From CAYIFA01 sp964362625 (GTDB taxonomy: Bacteria > Patescibacteriota > Minisyncoccia > 1-14-0-10-42-19), in NCBI GenBank assembly GCA_964362625.1, contig CAYIFA010000015.1, positions 1-17,596 on the forward strand: DNA of 17,596 bases, given 5' to 3'. The notes beneath the pieces are model-generated. The model was not told the DNA's origin, searched no databases, and saw nothing but the letters and a program-made list of their open reading frames with translations. Numbering within the stretch: position 1 is the first letter of the stretch; each line of letters starts with the position of its first letter. Shown piece after piece: positions 13,649-17,596 of the stretch. A program made the position numbers and the translations under genes.

Positions 13649-15943
13649 TTATAATTTCTTACTTTTGATTCGTAATGAATTCGACACCACTGATACGCTC
13701 GACATTGCCATAGCGAATCCGGCAAAGACGGGATTGAGGAGCCATCCAAAGACCGGATACAAGGCCCCAGTCGCCAAGGGAATGCCGACGATATTGTAGA
13801 TGAAAGCCCAGAACAGATTCTGCTTGATTCCTCGCATGGTCATTTTCGAGAGCTTGATTGCTTTCACGAGCTTTGAGATATCTCCGCCGAGAAGGGTGAT
13901 GCCAGCCGATTCTATTGCCACATCAGTTCCGGTACCCATAGCGATACCTACATCTGCCTGGGCAAGTGCAGGGGCGTCGTTCACGCCATCACCAGCCATG
14001 GCAACAACTAGACCTTGCAATTGAAGTCTTTTTATCTTTTCAAGTTTATTCCGCGGCAGTACATGGGAGACAACGTCATCAATACCCACCAGTGATCCTA
14101 TGTACTTGGCGGTTTTTTCATCGTCACCGGTAAGCATAACCACTTTGATTCCGAGAGCGTGTAGATTTTTTACGGCCTCGACTGACTCCGCCTTTATCTC
14201 ATCGGCTACCATGATAAAACCGAGAACTTTTTCTTTGGTAGCGAGAATGACCGGTGTTTTTCCTTGCGAAGTAAACACGTTAAGTTTTGCCGTATCAAAC
14301 GAAATTTTGAGATCGCTTATAAGCTTTGCGTTGCCTGCAAAATATTCAACATCCTTGATTGTTCCCTTGAGCCCTTTGCCTTGTATGCCCTCAAAGCTTG
14401 AAACATCAGATACAGGAATATTTTTCTCCAGTGCGTAATTCACGATCGCATGAGCGATCGGATGTTCCGACTTCTTCTCAAGCGAAGCGAGGATTGACAC
14501 AAGCTCACTATCTTTTAGGTTTGAGAGATTTTGTATATCTACAAGGGTTGGTTTTCCGATAGTGATTGTTCCGGTTTTATCAACGACAACCGTGTTTACC
14601 TTGTGGAGCTTTTCAAGCGTAGCGGCATCTTTGATGAGAATGCCTTCCTTTGCCCCCTTACCGACGCCAACGATGATCGCTGTCGGCGTGGCAAGACCGA
14701 GGGCGCACGGACACGCAATGACGAGAACACCCACGAACGAAACGAGACCGAATGACAGAGCTCGGGAGAATCCCAAGTATTGCGACCCAACAATGAGCCA
14801 TGCACCGAGAGAAAGGAAAGCGATCGCCAACACAGTCGGCACAAAGACCGATGAAATTTTATCTGCGAGTGCCTGTATGGGAGCCTTACTTCCTTGGGCA
14901 TCCTCGACCATCTTGATGATCTGGGCGAGCAGAGTTTCCGACCCAACCTTTGTTGTTTTGAATGTAAACGAGCCGCTGGTGTTGATTGTTCCGGACACCA
15001 CACCGTCCCCGATCTTTTTCTGCACCGGCATCGGTTCTCCTGTGACCATAGATTCATCAACAAAAGAACTGCCATCGGTTATCACGCCGTCTACGGGGAT
15101 CTTCGCTCCCGGCTTAACAATGATCAGATCGCCATGTTTAACATCATTTATGGAAATTTCCACCTCTTTTCCATCTCGAATAACTAACGCCGTCTTGGCC
15201 TGAAGATTGAGTAGCTTTTCTATGGCATCGCCAGTCTTTATTTTTGACCGAGCTTCCAAGTATTTACCGAGCGCAATGAATGTAATCACCACAATCGTCA
15301 CATCATAGTATTGATACTCGACATTTATAAAAGGCCGCAATGTTTCCTCAAAAGCGGTAACAGCAAAGCTGTATAAAAATGCGGCAACGGTTCCAATGCC
15401 GATGAGCGTATCCATATTTGCCTTGCCGTACCGGAGGAATCTATAAAAGCCGAGCAGATATGGCTTGCCAACAACAAAAAGTGTGTAGGTTGCCATTAAC
15501 GGCAGGAGATGATGGAAAAATTCCTTCACTACAAAATCCATTTCTGACACAAGTCCGTATTGAGCAAGAATATCCCAGCTCATGACAATGGCCGCGAAAA
15601 TCGCAAGAGGAATGGCCGACAAAACTTTAGTCCGCATATCCGCAACCTCAGCAACTTTTTCCTTTTTGGATTGATTAAGCCCTAAATGCGCCGCATGCTC
15701 GCTTTCAGACATGCCCACCTCCTCGGCAGTGGAAGGAACTTCCAATGAATAGCCGAGTGGCTCAATATGCTTGGAAAGATCGTGGGGGTTCGTCTTTGAC
15801 GGATCAAAAGAAACCTTGGCTTTTTCCGTGCCGTAATTAACTTCCACTGATTGCACTCCCTCAACTTTCTTAAAAGTCTTCTCGATAACCGAGGAACAGG
15901 AAGCGCAATGCATGCCTTTTACTTTGTACGTTTGTGTACGCAT
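13649..15943 (-). CDS. copA: Copper-exporting P1B-type ATPase CopA
   Basis: CopA pumps Cu(I) out of the cytoplasm using ATP. The 764 residues contain one N-terminal HMA domain (GMHCASC, C13 and C16), then eight membrane helices. The actuator has TGE at 301-303; CPC at 411-413 in the sixth helix binds metal; DKTGT gives the phosphorylated D455; SEHP at 492-495 is the P1B nucleotide-site histidine; TGD is at 605-607 and GDGVND at 651-656. Y717-N718 and M747-S748-S749 in the last two helices fit the P1B-1 (Cu+) class rather than Zn or Co pumps. The gene starts five bases after csoR and runs directly into the HMA-TauE gene, with no ribosome binding site in either gap, so it is one operon. The protein appears complete. 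Confidence 0.97.
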   Translation of the reverse strand: MRTQTYKVKGMHCASCSSVIEKTFKKVEGVQSVEVNYGTEKAKVSFDPSKTNPHDLSKHIEPLGYSLEVPSTAEEVGMSESEHAAHLGLNQSKKEKVAEVADMRTKVLSAIPLAIFAAIVMSWDILAQYGLVSEMDFVVKEFFHHLLPLMATYTLFVVGKPYLLGFYRFLRYGKANMDTLIGIGTVAAFLYSFAVTAFEETLRPFINVEYQYYDVTIVVITFIALGKYLEARSKIKTGDAIEKLLNLQAKTALVIRDGKEVEISINDVKHGDLIIVKPGAKIPVDGVITDGSSFVDESMVTGEPMPVQKKIGDGVVSGTINTSGSFTFKTTKVGSETLLAQIIKMVEDAQGSKAPIQALADKISSVFVPTVLAIAFLSLGAWLIVGSQYLGFSRALSFGLVSFVGVLVIACPCALGLATPTAIIVGVGKGAKEGILIKDAATLEKLHKVNTVVVDKTGTITIGKPTLVDIQNLSNLKDSELVSILASLEKKSEHPIAHAIVNYALEKNIPVSDVSSFEGIQGKGLKGTIKDVEYFAGNAKLISDLKISFDTAKLNVFTSQGKTPVILATKEKVLGFIMVADEIKAESVEAVKNLHALGIKVVMLTGDDEKTAKYIGSLVGIDDVVSHVLPRNKLEKIKRLQLQGLVVAMAGDGVNDAPALAQADVGIAMGTGTDVAIESAGITLLGGDISKLVKAIKLSKMTMRGIKQNLFWAFIYNIVGIPLATGALYPVFGWLLNPVFAGFAMAMSSVSVVSNSLRIKSKKL

Positions 15944-15948
15944 ATCGC

Positions 15949-16230
15949 TTATTTATTCGACAGATTATAAATCCTGATTAATTCTTTGACTGCCTTCTCA
16001 TCATCTCCCTTTGTTTGCATTTGGTGCTTTACATGTGACCGGAGGTGGTTTTCCAAGAGGAAGCTGTCGAGACTTTTGAGCGACCTTTGGATAGAGAGGG
16101 ACTGCTCCAATAGGGTGGGGCAATATTCCTCTTTCTCAATAGCCCTAACAAGACCATCGAACTGGCCTTTAAGTATCTTTGCCCGATGAAGGGCACGGCC
16201 TTTTATTTTTTGATCAACTTGGTGATGCAT
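15949..16230 (-). CDS. csoR: CsoR/RcnR family metal-responsive repressor
   Basis: A 93-residue all-helical DNA-binding repressor of the CsoR/RcnR/FrmR family that releases its operator on metal binding. The family core is clear (RAKILKGQFDGLVRAIE, 16-32). The ligand positions are C37, H62 and H66; Mycobacterium CsoR uses C36, H61 and C65, so the second cysteine is replaced by histidine while spacing is kept. With H2/H3 at the N-terminus the set also resembles the H-C-H-H of the Ni/Co sensor RcnR. Its position at the head of an operon for CopA, HMA and cupredoxin proteins argues for copper sensing. A C/G-tract operator overlaps its promoter, indicating autoregulation. No ribosome binding site is visible. 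The family is certain; the metal is inferred. Confidence 0.92.
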   Translation of the reverse strand: MHHQVDQKIKGRALHRAKILKGQFDGLVRAIEKEEYCPTLLEQSLSIQRSLKSLDSFLLENHLRSHVKHQMQTKGDDEKAVKELIRIYNLSNK

Positions 16231-16272
16231 AGTTTTTAATAGAATTAATAGTGTTTTAGCCCGACCTCATAT

Positions 16273-16301
16273 ATGTTATACCCCTACCCCCTATTTGTCA
16301 A
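16273..16301 (-). promoter_or_regulatory. Copper operon promoter with CsoR-like operator
   Basis: On the minus strand a perfect -35 TTGACA (complement of 16296-16301) faces TATAAC (16275-16280, 15-base spacer) or TAACAT (16273-16278, 17-base spacer). The spacer consists of G-tracts: AATAGGGGGTAGGGGTA, or on the plus strand TACCCCTACCCCCTAT at 16279-16294. Such runs of G/C flanked by TA are typical of CsoR operators (for example ATACCCCCTATAGGGTAT in Thermus). A repressor bound here would block RNA polymerase directly. The csoR start is about 40 bases downstream. Confidence 0.75.
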
Positions 16302-16334
16302 ATCCGAAAGTGGGGCTGATTCAATTACTGATTT

Positions 16335-16408
16335 TGGTGCGGTCGGCGGGAATCGGACCCGCAGCTGTTGCTTGGGAAGCAACCATTTTGCCACTAAACT
16401 ACGACCGC
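16335..16408 (-). tRNA. tRNA-Gly (anticodon CCC)
   Basis: The complement folds into a cloverleaf: acceptor GCGGTCG/CGACCGC, D-arm with GG, anticodon stem GTTGC/GCAAC with loop TTCCCAA (anticodon CCC, reading GGG), a four-base variable loop, and T-stem GCGGG/CCCGC. The mature part is 16338-16408 and a CCA end is encoded at 16335-16337. The T-loop reads TCCGATT instead of the usual TTCGATT, so position 55 is C, not the U normally converted to pseudouridine. It follows the DivIC-like gene by 11 bases on the same strand and may be processed from its transcript. Confidence 0.95.
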
Positions 16409-16419
16409 TTATTATTTTT

Positions 16420-16824
16420 TTAACCCCGCGAAAATATATTTATGATAAAATTTTTAATCCGGTAAAAAATCGATTGGCTGTCTTGAATTTCTGGATCCGT
16501 TTGCCCGCGTCCGTCTTTATCGAGGATAATAATAACTTTTTCGTCTTTTTTCTGCATCTCAAATTGTTCCCGGATAATCCGGTCGCGGCCATATTCATCG
16601 TTTAGGAGTGCGAGGCTTTCTTCGGCTTCTTTCTTGTTCTTTTCAACCTCGGCGGCTTTTTCTTGGAGTTTTTCGTATTCCTTGGCGATTATGCGGTAGT
16701 TTTGCCAGGAGCGAAAAGTTTTTGCGCCGACTGTCGCCATTATTACCGCCAAAATCAGCACCACCGGCCAGGAATATAATATTTTTCTGAAATTTAAACC
16801 CCGTTCTATTTGAATCCGGACCAT
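16420..16824 (-). CDS. DivIC/FtsB-like septum formation initiator protein
   Basis: A 134-residue bitopic membrane protein with a short basic N-terminus, one membrane helix (about 18-36), an extracytoplasmic coiled coil (about 42-75) and a short globular segment (NDEYGRDRIIREQF...DEKVIIIL). It matches the FtsB/DivIC pattern of heptads followed by an arginine-rich segment and a gEkVi motif. Such proteins bind FtsL and link the early and late division machinery. ATG 16824 is preferred over the in-frame TTG at 16842. A perfect 16-base palindrome containing TATAAT lies directly upstream. Sequence divergence is normal for this family. The gene is followed by tRNA-Gly. Confidence 0.78.
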   Translation of the reverse strand: MVRIQIERGLNFRKILYSWPVVLILAVIMATVGAKTFRSWQNYRIIAKEYEKLQEKAAEVEKNKKEAEESLALLNDEYGRDRIIREQFEMQKKDEKVIIILDKDGRGQTDPEIQDSQSIFYRIKNFIINIFSRG

Positions 16825-16840
16825 GATATTATATAATATC
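16825..16840. promoter_or_regulatory. Perfect 16-base palindrome in a divergent gap
   Basis: GATATTATATAATATC is identical to its own reverse complement and abuts the ATG of the DivIC-like gene. It carries a TATAAT on each strand (16832-16837 plus; 16828-16833 complement). On the plus strand this -10 lies 17 bases before the 35-codon ORF, leaving a leader of about ten bases. On the minus strand the -10 is too close to ATG 16824 to serve that gene. It may be an operator, a promoter, or both. Confidence 0.45.
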
Positions 16841-16854
16841 AATAGTTTTACGAT

Positions 16855-16962
16855 ATGCCCACCCTAAGACAAAAAAAACGCTATCAAGCAATTTGGACCG
16901 CGATTAGTATTCTCGCAATACTTGCCATGGTCGGATTTTTAATCGTTCCGGCGTTTTATTAG
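16855..16962 (+). CDS. 35-residue single-helix membrane protein
   Basis: ATG 16855 to TAG 16962 encodes a small protein with a basic N-terminus (MPTLRQKKRYQ) and one membrane helix (about 13-32), predicted N-terminus inside by the positive-inside rule. It occupies the whole gap between the DivIC-like gene and lepA. Its stop overlaps the lepA stop on the other strand by three bases, tail to tail, which suggests that selection keeps the frame rather than chance. No ribosome binding site is visible; a TATAAT 18 bases upstream could give a very short leader. I do not recognise a named family. Proximity to a division gene may or may not be meaningful. Confidence 0.55.
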   Translation: MPTLRQKKRYQAIWTAISILAILAMVGFLIVPAFY

Positions 16963-17596
16963 TTTGATTTCAGCATTTTAACGTAAACCTCATGCGGAAT
17001 ATTAACCATCCCGGCGGCTTTTAGTTTCTTTTTGCCTTTTTTCTGCTTTTGCCAGAGTTTCATTTTGCGGGTTCTGTCACCGCCGTAAAGATAACCAGTC
17101 ACGTCTTTTTTTAGAGCCGAAATTTGTTCGGAGGCGATAATCCTTCCATGCGCCGCGGCTTGAATTTTAAATGAGAACAATTCTTTGGGTATTATGTTTT
17201 TTAGTTTTTCAACAACTTGGCGCGCTTCTCTTTCTACGCGTTTGTCGGCTACGATTCTCGAAAAGGCCGGCACTCGTTCGTCGTGAACTAAAATATCCAA
17301 GCGGGTTACGTCGGTCGGACGATATTCAAGCGGCTCATAGTCCAGCGAGGCATATCCTGAAGTTATGCTTTTTAACCGGTCATAAAAATCCCGCATTAGT
17401 TCCCGGAGCGGAATTTCGATCGTAACTTTTACCCTAGACTCTCCGAAATTATCGCTCGCGGCAATATTCATTTCATATTCTTCGGGCATGGCGAAAATAT
17501 GTCCGGACTCCGAGGCCGGAGCTATTATGTATGCTTTCAGCCACGGTTCGCCGATTTCGGCAATTTCGGGATCATCCGGAAATAGGGCCGGCGAGG
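16959..17596 (-). CDS. lepA: Elongation factor 4 (LepA), C-terminal part
   Basis: LepA is a ribosome-binding translational GTPase that acts in initiation or back-translocation. The frame is open from 17596 down to TAA at 16959-16961, so about 212 C-terminal residues are present and the GTPase domain lies beyond the window. EPWLKAYIIAP (near 17545) starts the EF-G domain V-like fold. The LepA-specific C-terminal domain follows, with the diagnostic YGGDRTRKMKL and a KQKKGKKKLK cluster (canonical GGDVTRKRKLLEKQKEGKKRMK). The ATG at 17489 is internal. The IIAPASESGHIFAMPEEYEM segment, where most LepA have a short ...GPIMELCQ stretch, is divergent. Confidence 0.93.
   Translation of the reverse strand, partial: SPALFPDDPEIAEIGEPWLKAYIIAPASESGHIFAMPEEYEMNIAASDNFGESRVKVTIEIPLRELMRDFYDRLKSITSGYASLDYEPLEYRPTDVTRLDILVHDERVPAFSRIVADKRVEREARQVVEKLKNIIPKELFSFKIQAAAHGRIIASEQISALKKDVTGYLYGGDRTRKMKLWQKQKKGKKKLKAAGMVNIPHEVYVKMLKSN

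Noticed and set aside
14562..15203. 213-codon open frame antisense to copA
   Set aside because: copA motifs are unbroken on the other strand, and the antisense protein is Thr/Pro/Arg-rich without a family signature.

Overview
The window reads as a piece of a bacterial chromosome, most likely from the Candidate Phyla Radiation (Patescibacteria, Parcubacteria-like). This is an inference from the compact layout and the style of the RecG, LepA, DivIC-like and CsoR proteins; no marker here settles it. TGA ends a long conserved gene (positions 5598-5600), so the UGA-as-glycine code of Gracilibacteria and Absconditabacteria does not apply. There are no insertion sequences, phage genes or CRISPR repeats.

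Layout: (1) 1-1215, the 3' part of a processive family 2 glycosyltransferase. (2) 1294-3402, recG on the minus strand, convergent with it and separated by an AT-rich hairpin. (3) 3537-11209, a plus-strand block of four large genes: a PrkA-family AAA+ protein, a DUF444 (YeaH/YhbH) von Willebrand-type protein, a SpoVR-family protein, and a second, very different PrkA-family protein. Strong intrinsic terminators follow genes 1, 3 and 4. (4) 11272-11913, a DedA membrane protein on the minus strand. (5) 16301 down to about 12027, a minus-strand copper operon: CsoR-type repressor, CopA P1B-ATPase, an HMA-TauE/SafE membrane protein, a membrane-anchored cupredoxin and the remains of a small Met/Trp/Gly-rich membrane protein. 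A CsoR-like C/G-tract operator lies inside its promoter. (6) 16335-17596, tRNA-Gly(CCC), a DivIC/FtsB-like gene, a 35-codon membrane ORF on the opposite strand, and the 3' part of lepA.

The most interesting region is the PrkA-DUF444-SpoVR-PrkA block. PrkA, YeaH and SpoVR/YcgB are known to co-occur and belong to stationary-phase, starvation or sporulation responses in E. coli and Bacillus. Here the set sits in what looks like a reduced genome of a non-sporulating lineage and carries two diverged PrkA ATPases. One has lost the Cys/His motif of canonical PrkA; the other keeps it and adds a CxxC pair. An AAA+ ATPase beside a MIDAS-type VWA protein recalls MoxR/VWA, RavA/ViaA and NorQ/NorD pairs. 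A two-ATPase remodelling machine acting with or on SpoVR is a reasonable, untested hypothesis.

The copper operon is conventional in outline: sense copper, export it by CopA, and handle extracytoplasmic copper with HMA-TauE and cupredoxin. Three details are unusual: the repressor has C-H-H instead of C-H-C at the ligand positions, the cupredoxin is a separate gene four bases after the TauE gene, and the last small gene appears frameshifted.
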